Source: Streptomyces sp. NBC_00285 (GTDB lineage Bacteria > Actinomycetota > Actinomycetes > Streptomycetales > Streptomycetaceae). Taken from it: a stretch of 64,000 nt of DNA. A program made the translations under genes and the position numbers. Of the stretch, positions 18,442-25,920 are shown one piece after another. The stretch covers positions 2,108,001 through 2,172,000 of the forward strand of contig NZ_CP108055.1 of NCBI RefSeq assembly GCF_036174265.1. The letters are read 5' to 3'. The notes below the pieces were generated by a model. The model searched no databases and was not told where the DNA came from. It was given only the letters and a program-made list of their open reading frames with translations. Each line of letters begins with the position of its first letter. Positions within the stretch are counted from its first letter, which is position 1.

Positions 18442-18518
18442 GGGCGCAGGAAGAAGATTACCCCATGTCAGAGGGTGGCTGTGACCAGCGGTGACAGCCA
18501 CGGCACCCCCCGCACGGC

Positions 18519-18980
18519 TCACTGGTTCTTGATGTTCCAGGGCATTTCGAAGCCGAACTTCCAGAGGTAGACCCCGAGGATCGCGGCGATGACCACCAGG
18601 CCGATCGCAGTCAGGGTGATGTTGCGCCGGCGCACCCTGGGATCGAGGGCGCGGTGGGCCGCCTCCGTCACCTTGCGTTTGGTCCAGCGCAGCACGAGCT
18701 GGGCCCAGACGAACTCGGTCGCCCAGATCGCCATTCCACCGAAGATCACGACCCAGCCGGGTCCCGGCAGCGGCAGCATGATGATTCCGGCGACCACGAC
18801 CGCGAGGCCGATGACAAAGATGCAGACCTGCCAGCTCAGGTGCAGCAGCCGACGTGACTTGATGAATTCCGGCGCCTTGGAACCGAGACCCTGCTCGTCC
18901 TGCGCCCCGTCCGCCCTGCCGTCGGCCTTCTCATCGGATGCCACGGCGACCTCGCCCCGATCGTCACTCCCCGTATTCAT
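18519..18980 (-). CDS. PGPGW-motif membrane protein (TIGR02611 family)
   Basis: 153 aa. A charged N-terminal tail (~45 residues) is followed by a hydrophobic hairpin containing PLPGPGWVVIFGG, the signature of the putative transmembrane PGPGW family. A third hydrophobic helix lies near the C-terminus. The ATG at 18980 is chosen because GGTAGGG lies upstream and the 11 extra residues of the longer frame are not family-like. The function is unknown. It is divergent from ssgB. Confidence 0.88.
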   Translation of the reverse strand: MNTGSDDRGEVAVASDEKADGRADGAQDEQGLGSKAPEFIKSRRLLHLSWQVCIFVIGLAVVVAGIIMLPLPGPGWVVIFGGMAIWATEFVWAQLVLRWTKRKVTEAAHRALDPRVRRRNITLTAIGLVVIAAILGVYLWKFGFEMPWNIKNQ

Positions 18981-19171
18981 ACAGCCAAACCCTACCGGAG
19001 AGAAACCGGTCACCGGAATGGTCGTAGCTCGCGAACGGGGTCTCGGCCGGAAGAGTTACGTAAAGGCACGCAAAACACTCAGAGGGGTTTACAACGACAC
19101 CGTAGGTGGCATGTCGATTTCGCCGACGTGCGAATCCCCGAGCGCACACTGAGCGAAAGGCCCTGGCGCTT

Positions 19172-19585
19172 ATGAACACCACGGTCAGCTGCGAGCTGCA
19201 CCTGCGCCTCGTTGTGTCGAGCGAGTCCTCCCTGCCTGTCCCCGCAGGCCTGCGGTACGACACGGCCGACCCCTACGCCGTGCACGCCACCTTCCACACC
19301 GGAGCCGAGGAGACCGTCGAGTGGGTGTTCGCCCGCGACCTCCTCGCGGAGGGCCTCCACCGGCCCACCGGAACCGGCGACGTCCGAGTCTGGCCGTCGC
19401 GCAGTCACGGTCAGGGCGTCGTATGCATCGCCCTGAGCTCCCCTGAGGGCGAAGCGCTGCTCGAGGCCCCTGCGCGGGCCCTGGAGTCCTTCCTGAAGCG
19501 GACGGACGCCGCCGTGCCCCCGGGCACCGAGCACCGCCACTTCGATCTGGATCAGGAGCTCTCGCACATCCTGGCGGAAAGCTAG
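19172..19585 (+). CDS. ssgB: Sporulation-specific cell division activator SsgB
   Basis: 137 aa starting MNTTVSCELHLRLVV, which I recognise as SsgB, the most conserved SALP protein and near-invariant in Streptomyces. In S. coelicolor SsgB recruits FtsZ to future septum sites in aerial hyphae and is required for sporulation. The start is ATG 19172; the longer frame adds 22 non-native residues. In S. coelicolor ssgB has been reported as sigma-H dependent. I see GTTTAC at 19088-19093 but no convincing matching -10. A perfect palindrome follows the gene. Confidence 0.97.
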   Translation: MNTTVSCELHLRLVVSSESSLPVPAGLRYDTADPYAVHATFHTGAEETVEWVFARDLLAEGLHRPTGTGDVRVWPSRSHGQGVVCIALSSPEGEALLEAPARALESFLKRTDAAVPPGTEHRHFDLDQELSHILAES

Positions 19586-19660
19586 GCGCGAGACCGCACA
19601 GAGCCGCCCGGCGCCGTCCACTCGGGGAGACGGCTCGGGTACCCACAACCGAATAGAGAA

Positions 19661-19708
19661 CGGCAGGTGCCGTGGCTGCGGAGCGCTCCGCAGCCACGGC
19701 ACCTGCCG
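19661..19708 (+). terminator. 48-bp perfect palindrome downstream of ssgB
   Basis: Two perfect 24-bp arms meet at GAGC|GCTC with no spacer, 75 bp after the ssgB stop. As RNA it forms a very long hairpin, so a strong terminator is likely. Because it is symmetric it creates spurious mirror-image small frames (MAAERSAATA) on both strands. Confidence 0.6.
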
Positions 19709-19889
19709 CGTTTCCGGCCTCGACGGCCGACTGCGCCCCGCTGGAGCCGCCACGCTCGTCCCGACCGGGGCCGCCTGGCCGTGTCGGTCGGGGCGGTGGG
19801 CGCCGGACCCGGCATTCCGGTGCCGTGAGCCACTACCATCGGCCAGCATCGGCGGGCGTCCGCCCGACCTCCAGGCCAGGGAGCGAATC
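19709..19889. other. Spacer between the ssgB terminator and the CGNR gene
   Basis: With the palindrome this fills the ~300 bp between ssgB and the next gene. It must hold the promoter of the CGNR gene. The only clear element is AGGGAG just before that gene's GTG. I see no gene. Confidence 0.4.
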
Positions 19890-20450
19890 GTGCTGATCAC
19901 CCACGACACCCGGTGTGCCCTCGACACCGTGGTCGATCTGGTGAACACCGCACCAGAGGACGACGCGGCGACGGACGCGCTGCCGGATGTCGCGGCGCTC
20001 GAGGATTTCGTCCGGAACCACGAGATCAGTGATGTCGGGACGCTCTCGGAGTTCGATCTGTCGGCCGTGCGCAGGATCCGCGGACGGTTCACCTCGGTCT
20101 TCGCCGCCCCGGACGCCCGGGCCGCCGCTGCCCTGATCAACGACCTGGTCGCCGCCGCGGGCACCACTCCCCAGCTCACGGACCATGACGGCTACGACTG
20201 GCACGTGCACTACTTCGCGCCGGGCGCCTCCGTGGCCGATCACCTGGCCGCCGACTGCGGGATGGCGCTGTCGTTCTTCGTGGTGGCCGGCGAGCAGGAG
20301 CGGCTGCGGCGCTGCGAGGCCCCCGACTGCCGACGGGCCTTCGTCGACCTCTCCCGCAACCGCTCGCGGCGCTACTGCGACAGCCGCACCTGTGGAAACC
20401 GTCTGCATGTGGCCGCGTACCGGGCGCGACGCAAGGAAGCCGCGGGCTGA
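19890..20450 (+). CDS. ABATE / CGNR zinc-finger protein, probable regulator
   Basis: 186 aa starting at GTG with AGGGAG upstream. The N-terminal part fits the ABATE stress-type domain. The C-terminal ~45 residues form the CGNR zinc finger: CEAPDC, then YCDSRTCGNR, giving four cysteines followed by a basic tail. These proteins are thought to bind nucleic acid as transcription factors; the target is unknown. It stands alone on the plus strand. Confidence 0.9.
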   Translation: MLITHDTRCALDTVVDLVNTAPEDDAATDALPDVAALEDFVRNHEISDVGTLSEFDLSAVRRIRGRFTSVFAAPDARAAAALINDLVAAAGTTPQLTDHDGYDWHVHYFAPGASVADHLAADCGMALSFFVVAGEQERLRRCEAPDCRRAFVDLSRNRSRRYCDSRTCGNRLHVAAYRARRKEAAG

Positions 20451-20518
20451 CGCACCGGGCGGAGGCGGAGGGGGCGACGTGATCCCCGACGGGTGACGCC
20501 GGGGACCACGGGTATGGC

Positions 20519-20671
20519 TCAGAGCAGCAGCAGGTCGTGCAGCGCAGCCATGAGCAGCAGACACCCGATCACCGCAAGGAAGATCATCAGCGGTGGCTGG
20601 GAAAGGGCGAAAAGGCATCCACGCGGCTCGTCCTGCGGCGGCGCGGTGTCGCTCTGTTGCGTGTCCAGCAT
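20519..20671 (-). CDS. 50-aa single-pass membrane protein
   Basis: A short frame, ATG at 20671 to TGA at 20519. It has a polar Gln/Pro/Asp-rich N-terminus (MLDTQQSDTAPPQDEP) and one hydrophobic helix from about residue 27 to 50 (MIFLAVIGCLLLMAAL). Codons are mostly GC-ending in the N-terminal half. The ribosome site is weak. It lies upstream of and antiparallel to the CGNR gene. Function unknown; the coherent topology makes it a plausible real small gene. Confidence 0.6.
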   Translation of the reverse strand: MLDTQQSDTAPPQDEPRGCLFALSQPPLMIFLAVIGCLLLMAALHDLLLL

Positions 20672-20827
20672 CTCGTGGTGATGATGGCGCAGCCGACACC
20701 CCCGGCGCGATCAACACGCCCGGAATGGGCGGGAGTTCGCCGGATTCCCTCATGTCCGTTTCACATCCTGACCGCTTACAGATCAGGACGGGTCCCACTG
20801 CGAACGTTTCAGTCCATCATGCGACCG

Positions 20828-21277
20828 TCATATGCCGTGCTTCTTCAGGATGGCCTCGATGTCACTGAAGTCCTCCGTGGCGGATCCGGTGGCGCCGGGC
20901 CTGCCCGCGGGGCGGGCCGACGGGGTGCGGACGGCCGGGCCGAGGGACGGCGCGGAGGCCGTAGGGGCCACCGCCTCCTGCTGGGCGCCACGGGCCGCCC
21001 TGCGCTCCTTGCGGGTGCCACCGCGGCGGCGCTCCACCGCGCGGGTGGTCGAGAACAGCACCCACGACAGGCCGAGCACACCGAAGCCCGCCCAGGCCGT
21101 CGGGCTGAGCGCGGTGTCCGCGAGCCAGTCGACGACGCCGGTCATCACGAGACCGAGCGGGACGAGAGAGTAGGCGGCGATGCGGGTGGCGGCGAGGAAT
21201 CGCTTTCGGTACGCCGTGACCGCCGCGATGCCCAGGCCGGCCGCGGCGACGGCGGAACAGACGGTCTCGGCAATCAT
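20828..21277 (-). CDS. Conserved hypothetical membrane protein with Pro/Ala-rich tail
   Basis: 149 aa. The ATG at 21277 has GGAGGA five bases upstream, which overrules the ATG at 21289. Three to four hydrophobic helices occupy residues ~1-75. A basic segment (RRRGGTRKERR) and a Pro/Ala/Ser-rich linker follow, and the protein ends in the short conserved-looking motif DFSDIEAILKKHGI. That tail helix may bind a partner. No function recognised. Confidence 0.82.
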   Translation of the reverse strand: MIAETVCSAVAAAGLGIAAVTAYRKRFLAATRIAAYSLVPLGLVMTGVVDWLADTALSPTAWAGFGVLGLSWVLFSTTRAVERRRGGTRKERRAARGAQQEAVAPTASAPSLGPAVRTPSARPAGRPGATGSATEDFSDIEAILKKHGI

Positions 21278-21549
21278 CCGGTCCTCCATGCGGGGCTCGA
21301 TCGGCCAGGTGCCGCTTCGTCCCTATCCATCCTGCACCTCCCGACCCCCACCGGGCCATGCTCCGGCAGGACATCAGGGACATCTCCGGGTCGTCTCCTC
21401 CGGAGGTGCCGGTCGAGGGGGCGTACCGGAGGCCGAGCGTGGATGCCGTCAGACGTCATCGGACGTCACTGGAGGCGGCGCGGCGAGGCGGGCCGGGGCT
21501 CGACCGGGGCCGGTGCCGTCGACCTGGTCGGAGCTGGAAGACTGGGGTC

Positions 21550-22071
21550 ATGAGCGACCCCTCCCCCGTCCGTCCCCCCGTGCCCGTTCTCGACGTCTGG
21601 TGCCAGTTGCAGTGCACCGACTGCCGCGGCGCTCTGGACGATGTCCGGGCCCTGCGCGCCCGTTACGGCGACCGTCTGGAACTGCGGCTGCGGCACTTCC
21701 CGTTGGAGAAGCACAAGCACTCCTTCGCCGCCGCGCAGGCCGCCGAGGAGGCGCTGGAGCAGGGGAAGGGATGGGAGTACGTCGAGGCCGTGCTGGGGCG
21801 GGCCGAGGAGCTGGACCGCGCCGGAGAAGCCCTTCTGGTCGAGGTCGCCCGTGAACTGGGGCTCGACGCCGAGGAGTTCGACACCGCCCTGATCGACGGC
21901 CGGCACATCCTGATCGTGGACGCCGACCAGGCGGAGGGCAAGGCGATCGGCGTCACCGGGACGCCGACGTACGTCATCGACGGTGAGCGTCTCGACGGCG
22001 GCAAGAGCCAGGACGGGCTGCGGAAGCGGATCGAGGAGATCGCGGACCGGCTGCTCGACGGGCGGGAGTGA
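21550..22071 (+). CDS. DsbA-family thioredoxin-fold protein
   Basis: 173 aa with no signal peptide, so cytosolic. The active-site region CQLQCTDC sits near residues 18-25 with the CxxC pair CTDC. A helical insertion follows, and the cis-proline motif GTPTYVIDG lies near residue 140. These are hallmarks of the DsbA/2-hydroxychromene isomerase branch. It probably acts in thiol redox chemistry; the partner is unknown. The start is ATG 21550, because the long upstream frame is GC-rich noise. It converges with the GNAT gene 7 bp away. Confidence 0.85.
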   Translation: MSDPSPVRPPVPVLDVWCQLQCTDCRGALDDVRALRARYGDRLELRLRHFPLEKHKHSFAAAQAAEEALEQGKGWEYVEAVLGRAEELDRAGEALLVEVARELGLDAEEFDTALIDGRHILIVDADQAEGKAIGVTGTPTYVIDGERLDGGKSQDGLRKRIEEIADRLLDGRE

Positions 22072-22078
22072 ACCCGAC

Positions 22079-22903
22079 TCAGAGCAGGCTTTTGTACATC
22101 GAGTACCCCACGTTCGTGTAGCCCAGCGACTCGTACAGCCGCTCGGCAGGGGTGTTGCCCGCGAAGACGTTGAGGCCCAGGACCCGTCTCCCGGAGGCGA
22201 TCGTCTGGGCCTCTGCCAGCAGCATCAGGGAGCGACCGTGTCCGCGGCCCCGCAGGGCCTCGTCGGTCTCGACGTCGTAGACGAACGCCTTGTCACCGAC
22301 GAACTCCACCCACAGGATTCCGGCCCGGACACCGTCGTGCTCCAGCACGCTCAACACGGCGTGCTCCGTCGCCAGGCCACGCTCCACCAGGAGTTCGTGG
22401 TCCTTCCTCGCCCTCGCCGCAGCCTCGGCCTCCGGCACTCCGCGCTCGCTCCAGTCGCGGGCGTACTCGGAGATGCCGCGCTCCGCCCACGGCCCGAACT
22501 CGGCCTCCGTCATGGGCCTGGCGCGGCTGCCGTCGGGCAGCCGGGGCGGGGTGTCGCCCATCAGTTTCTCCATGCCGCGGTTGCGGTGGACGTATCCGAG
22601 CATGGTGGCGAGCCGCAGCGCGGGCTCGGCGGCGGCCGGGACCCTGACCTCCACCTGTGTGCAGCCCCAGCCGCGCGCCACCTCCTCGGCGGCGAGCGCG
22701 GCGACCGTGCCCCGGCCGCGTCTGCGATCCGGTTCCTCGATCCGCAGGTCCCGGATCTGGGCGACGGCAAGCCCGAAGGACGGGTGGGTCGCGAGATGTA
22801 TCGCCCCGACGGGACGGCTGTTCACGCACACCGTGTAGTGGCGGGACAGCGCTTCGTCGGCGCCGCGCTGGAGCGGCTCGGTGGGCCGCAGAGTGGTGGT
22901 CAT
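22079..22903 (-). CDS. Protein with two GNAT N-acetyltransferase domains
   Basis: 274 aa from ATG 22903. Two tandem GNAT folds are visible. In the N-terminal one, RIEEPDRRRGRGTVAALAA is an acetyl-CoA-binding-type segment. In the C-terminal one, VETDEALRGRGHGRSLM carries the classical RGxGxG/A loop, followed by NxxAxxLYESLGY near the end. The substrate is unknown. The gene converges on the DsbA-like gene and is upstream-adjacent to the pabC-like gene on the same strand. Confidence 0.88.
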   Translation of the reverse strand: MTTTLRPTEPLQRGADEALSRHYTVCVNSRPVGAIHLATHPSFGLAVAQIRDLRIEEPDRRRGRGTVAALAAEEVARGWGCTQVEVRVPAAAEPALRLATMLGYVHRNRGMEKLMGDTPPRLPDGSRARPMTEAEFGPWAERGISEYARDWSERGVPEAEAAARARKDHELLVERGLATEHAVLSVLEHDGVRAGILWVEFVGDKAFVYDVETDEALRGRGHGRSLMLLAEAQTIASGRRVLGLNVFAGNTPAERLYESLGYTNVGYSMYKSLL

Positions 22904-22967
22904 CAACGGAGTTCTACCCGTCCTAGGGCATCGAGGCAGCCCAATATCCCCGACATGTCCACGACCT

Positions 22968-23789
22968 TTACGGATCGAGGTCGTCCCCGGACCGCTCCTC
23001 GAAGATCCGCATGGCCTTGGCGGTCACCGGGCCGGGCGCGCCCGGCAGTTCGCGTGCGTCGACCCGGTGCGCCGCCTGGACGTCCCGCAGGGTCGAGGTG
23101 AGGAAGATCTCGTCGGCCCGGTCCAGGACGTCGAGCGGCAGGTCGGTCTCCCTGGCCCCGGTCCATTCGACGGTCAACGCGCGCGTGATGCCTGCAAGGC
23201 AGCCGGAGGCGAGCGGCGGGGTGTGGATCTCGCCGTCGAGGACGACGAAGACGTTCGACCCGGTCCCCTCGCACAGCTGCCCGACGGTGTTGGCGAACAG
23301 GGCCTCGGAGGCACCCTGCGCACGCGCGCGTGCGAGAGCGACGACGTTCTCGGCGTACGAGGTGGTCTTGAGGCCGGTGAGGGCCCCGCGCTCGTTCCGC
23401 GTCCACGGGACCGTGATCACGGCCGTGGAGTCGGGGCGGGGGTCGGATCCGCCGAGGGCGACCACCAGGGTCGGCCCCTGCTCGCCCCGGTCCGAACCCA
23501 GCGGGCCGTGACCGCCGGTGTAGGTGATGCGCAGCCGCCCGAGCGGCGTCGGATTCGCTTCGAGTACGGCCGTGCAGGCGCGGCGGACCTCGTCGTGATC
23601 GGGGTCCGGCAGCCCCAGACCCCGCGCCGACAGGGTCAGCCGGTCGAGATGCCGGGTGAGCGCGAAGGGACGGCCCTCCACTGCCTTCACGGTCTCGAAG
23701 ATGCCGTCGCCCACGGTCAGCCCGTGGTCGAAAACGGAGACGCGGGCGGTCTCGCTGTCCTGGAGCCCGCCGTCGAGCCAGATCTTCAC
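22968..23789 (-). CDS. pabC: Aminodeoxychorismate lyase-like PLP enzyme
   Basis: 273 aa, fold-type IV PLP enzyme of the BCAT/ADC-lyase group. Motifs: FDHGLTVGDGIFET near the N-terminus, LKTTSYAEN with the probable Schiff-base lysine, and CEGTGSNVFVV. Next to a PabB-like protein the best role is release of pyruvate from 4-amino-4-deoxychorismate to give p-aminobenzoate for folate. The GTG start at 23789 overlaps the pabB stop by 4 bp. D-amino-acid or branched-chain transaminase activity cannot be excluded. Confidence 0.85.
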   Translation of the reverse strand: MKIWLDGGLQDSETARVSVFDHGLTVGDGIFETVKAVEGRPFALTRHLDRLTLSARGLGLPDPDHDEVRRACTAVLEANPTPLGRLRITYTGGHGPLGSDRGEQGPTLVVALGGSDPRPDSTAVITVPWTRNERGALTGLKTTSYAENVVALARARAQGASEALFANTVGQLCEGTGSNVFVVLDGEIHTPPLASGCLAGITRALTVEWTGARETDLPLDVLDRADEIFLTSTLRDVQAAHRVDARELPGAPGPVTAKAMRIFEERSGDDLDP

Positions 23790-24832
23790 GGTTGCAGTCC
23801 CTCTCCGCTCACCTCGTACATGCCCGACGCTACCGCGAGCAGCCGGGCCGCCTTCAGCTCGGTCTCCCGCCACTCCCCCTCGGGGTCGGAACCCCAGGTG
23901 ATCCCCGCGCCGGTGCCGAAACGCAGCACACCTTCGGCACGGTCGGCCCAGAAAGTGCGGATGCCGACGGCCAGCTCCCCGGTGCCCCGGTCGGCATCGA
24001 CCCAGCCGATGCCACCGCAGTACGGCCCGCGGGGCACGGTCTCCAGCGCGTCGATGATCCGCAGGGCGCTGGACTTGGGCGCGCCGGTGACCGACCCGGG
24101 CGGGAAGGCGGCGTCCAGCAGATCGGCCCAGCCGGCGTCCTCGCGCAGCTCGCCCCGGACCGTCGACACGAGGTGGACGAGGCCCGGGTGCTTCTCGACG
24201 GCGCACAGGTCGGGGACGGTGACGCTGCCGGTGGCACACACCCGCCCCAGGTCGTTGCGGACCAGGTCCACGATCATCACGTTCTCGGCGTAGTCCTTGG
24301 CCAGCAGGTCGTCCTCGGTCCGCCCGGTCCCCTTGATGGGCCCCGACTCCACGCCCCGCCCCTCCCGGCGCAGGAACAGTTCGGGCGACGCGGTGGCGAT
24401 CTCCACCCCGTGTCCGGGCAGCCGAATCGTTCCTGCATACGGCGCCGGGTTGCCGCGGGCCAGCAGCGCGGTCAGCGCGTCCACGTCGGCTCCGGGCGGC
24501 AGGGGCGCGGTCAGCACGCGGCAGAGGTTGGCCTGATAGACCTCGCCGGTGGCGATGTGCGCGCGAATCCGCCGTACACCCTCCATGTACGCACCGCGAT
24601 CCAGCGATGACGTCCAGTCACCGGCCGCGGGACCCCGCCACGCTCCGGGCCGCGGCGCGGGCACCGGCTCCCGGCGCACGTCGGCGAAGCGGGCACAGGT
24701 CAGACCACCCTCGAAGTCCGCGGCGACGGCCCAGAAGCCGGTGGCGTCCAGGGCCGTGGGATCGCTGGTGACATCGAGGAGACCGGTGGCGACGCGGTCG
24801 CCGAAACGGGCAAGAGGAGCGAGGTCGGGCAC
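23786..24832 (-). CDS. pabB: Aminodeoxychorismate synthase component I-like
   Basis: 348 aa chorismate-binding enzyme. Family motifs: PIKGTGRT, DLVRNDLGRV and GSVTGAPK. It makes 4-amino-4-deoxychorismate from chorismate with ammonia from a PabA-type amidotransferase, which is not encoded here. I place the start at GTG 24832 (protein VPDLAPLARF), the likely family start. The frame could extend to 24976, but that would run across the tRNA promoter. It is coupled to the pabC-like gene. Confidence 0.88.
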   Translation of the reverse strand: MPDLAPLARFGDRVATGLLDVTSDPTALDATGFWAVAADFEGGLTCARFADVRREPVPAPRPGAWRGPAAGDWTSSLDRGAYMEGVRRIRAHIATGEVYQANLCRVLTAPLPPGADVDALTALLARGNPAPYAGTIRLPGHGVEIATASPELFLRREGRGVESGPIKGTGRTEDDLLAKDYAENVMIVDLVRNDLGRVCATGSVTVPDLCAVEKHPGLVHLVSTVRGELREDAGWADLLDAAFPPGSVTGAPKSSALRIIDALETVPRGPYCGGIGWVDADRGTGELAVGIRTFWADRAEGVLRFGTGAGITWGSDPEGEWRETELKAARLLAVASGMYEVSGEGLQP

Positions 24833-24941
24833 GCCGCCGAGTCTATGGCGGGTGTCCTGCGGGTGACCTGGCCATGTCCTTCGGGGCGCGCTGACCACGT
24901 ACGTCGACATACGCACCGCAGCACGCTGCGCAAACGCGTTT

Positions 24942-24969
24942 TTGTGCTGGCCCCGGAATCCGCTAGAGT
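24942..24969 (+). promoter_or_regulatory. Promoter of the tRNA Gly-Cys-Val operon
   Basis: TTGTGC (-35), a 16-nt spacer, TAGAGT (-10) on the plus strand, about 41 nt before the first tRNA. This is a good match to the Streptomyces vegetative consensus. Confidence 0.6.
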
Positions 24970-25010
24970 TCAACACGTCGCCGAGCCGTGAGAGCGGATC
25001 GAAACGACAC

Positions 25011-25083
25011 GCGGACGTAGCTCAGTTGGTAGAGCGCAACCTTGCCAAGGTTGAGGTCGCCAGTTCGAACCTGGTCGTCCGCT
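25011..25083 (+). tRNA. tRNA-Gly(GCC)
   Basis: 73-nt cloverleaf: acceptor GCGGACG/CGTCCGC, anticodon arm CAACC-TTGCCAA-GGTTG, T-loop TTCGAAC, discriminator T. First gene of the five-tRNA cluster. Confidence 0.97.
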
Positions 25084-25123
25084 CGTAGGAAGCAGGGGGA
25101 TCTTCCCGAGCCCCCTCACTCCT

Positions 25124-25197
25124 GGTGGAGTGGCCGAGAGGCGAGGCAACGGCCTGCAAAGCCGTCTACACGGGTTCAAATCCCGTCTCCACCTCCA
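25124..25197 (+). tRNA. tRNA-Cys(GCA), CCA encoded
   Basis: Acceptor GGTGGAG/CTCCACC, anticodon arm ACGGC-CTGCAAA-GCCGT (anticodon GCA), T-loop TTCAAAT. Discriminator T at 25194 is followed by genomic CCA. Confidence 0.96.
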
Positions 25198-25198
25198 A

Positions 25199-25270
25199 GG
25201 ACGATTAGCTCAGCGGGAGAGCGCTTCCCTGACACGGAAGAGGTCACTGGTTCAATCCCAGTATCGTCCA
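25199..25270 (+). tRNA. tRNA-Val(GAC), copy 1
   Basis: Acceptor GGACGAT/ATCGTCC, anticodon arm CTTCC-CTGACAC-GGAAG (GAC), T-loop TTCAATC. The body matches copies 2 and 3, but the acceptor stem differs by compensating pairs. It starts 1 nt after the CCA of tRNA-Cys. Confidence 0.97.
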
Positions 25271-25304
25271 CTGGATCTTCGACAGATCATCGAAGGTCTG
25301 ACCC

Positions 25305-25376
25305 GCGCGATTAGCTCAGCGGGAGAGCGCTTCCCTGACACGGAAGAGGTCACTGGTTCAATCCCAGTATCGCGCA
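25305..25376 (+). tRNA. tRNA-Val(GAC), copy 2
   Basis: Acceptor GCGCGAT/ATCGCGC, same anticodon arm with GAC, discriminator A. Identical to copy 3. Confidence 0.97.
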
Positions 25377-25408
25377 CGCAGTACGCACGATCTTGATCGT
25401 GGATTCCC

Positions 25409-25480
25409 GCGCGATTAGCTCAGCGGGAGAGCGCTTCCCTGACACGGAAGAGGTCACTGGTTCAATCCCAGTATCGCGCA
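25409..25480 (+). tRNA. tRNA-Val(GAC), copy 3
   Basis: Identical sequence to copy 2, 32 nt downstream of it. A terminator hairpin follows directly. Confidence 0.97.
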
Positions 25481-25486
25481 CACATC

Positions 25487-25516
25487 GAAGCCCCCGGCCC
25501 TGCGGCCGGGGGCTTC
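25487..25516 (+). terminator. Terminator of the tRNA cluster
   Basis: Perfect 13-bp stem GAAGCCCCCGGCC / GGCCGGGGGCTTC with loop CTGC, 6 nt past the last tRNA. Confidence 0.85.
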
Positions 25517-25528
25517 CTCGTTGTCCGG

Positions 25529-25840
25529 TCAGCTGGAGAACAGCATGTGGCCGAAGCCGCGGTTGCGGTGGTGCCCGCCGTGATGACCACCGTGGCCGCC
25601 GTAGTGGCCGCCCCCGTGCTGCGGCGCGCCCCAGACCGGTGCGCCGGGCGCGGCAGGGTACTGCGGAGCGGCCGGCGGCGGTGGCACGGCCGGGCCGCCG
25701 CCGTACTGGCCCTCCAGCCGGGTCAGCGACTCCAGCTCGCCGTAGTCGAGAAAGATCCCGCGGCAGCCGCTGCACTGCTCGATCTGGACACCATTGCGGT
25801 TGTACGTGTGCATCGGTGCGTGACACTTCGGACACTGCAT
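25529..25840 (-). CDS. TFIIB-type zinc-ribbon protein with His/Gly-rich tail
   Basis: 103 aa. The N-terminal zinc ribbon has CPKC near residue 3 and CSGCRGIFLDYGELE near residue 23, the zf-TFIIB pattern. A Pro/Ala-rich linker and a Gly/His-rich tract (GGHYGGHGGHHGGHH) follow, possibly an extra metal-binding stretch. The function is unknown; such proteins may bind nucleic acid or metals. The ATG at 25840 is the only reasonable start. It converges on the tRNA cluster. Confidence 0.85.
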   Translation of the reverse strand: MQCPKCHAPMHTYNRNGVQIEQCSGCRGIFLDYGELESLTRLEGQYGGGPAVPPPPAAPQYPAAPGAPVWGAPQHGGGHYGGHGGHHGGHHRNRGFGHMLFSS

Positions 25841-25920
25841 CGTCGGCTCAACTCCTCGCCCGTTGGTCCTGCTTCGGGTTACGCCAGGACAGACTCCGTC
25901 CGGCTCCCGTCGGTTGCACC

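Noticed and set aside
19672..19896. Small frames MAAERSAATAPA... on both strands after ssgB
   Set aside because: Both arise from the 48-bp palindrome read in mirror image. No ribosome site.
20537..21553. 338-aa plus-strand frame
   Set aside because: Gly/Arg-rich shadow crossing two minus-strand genes, with no start signal.
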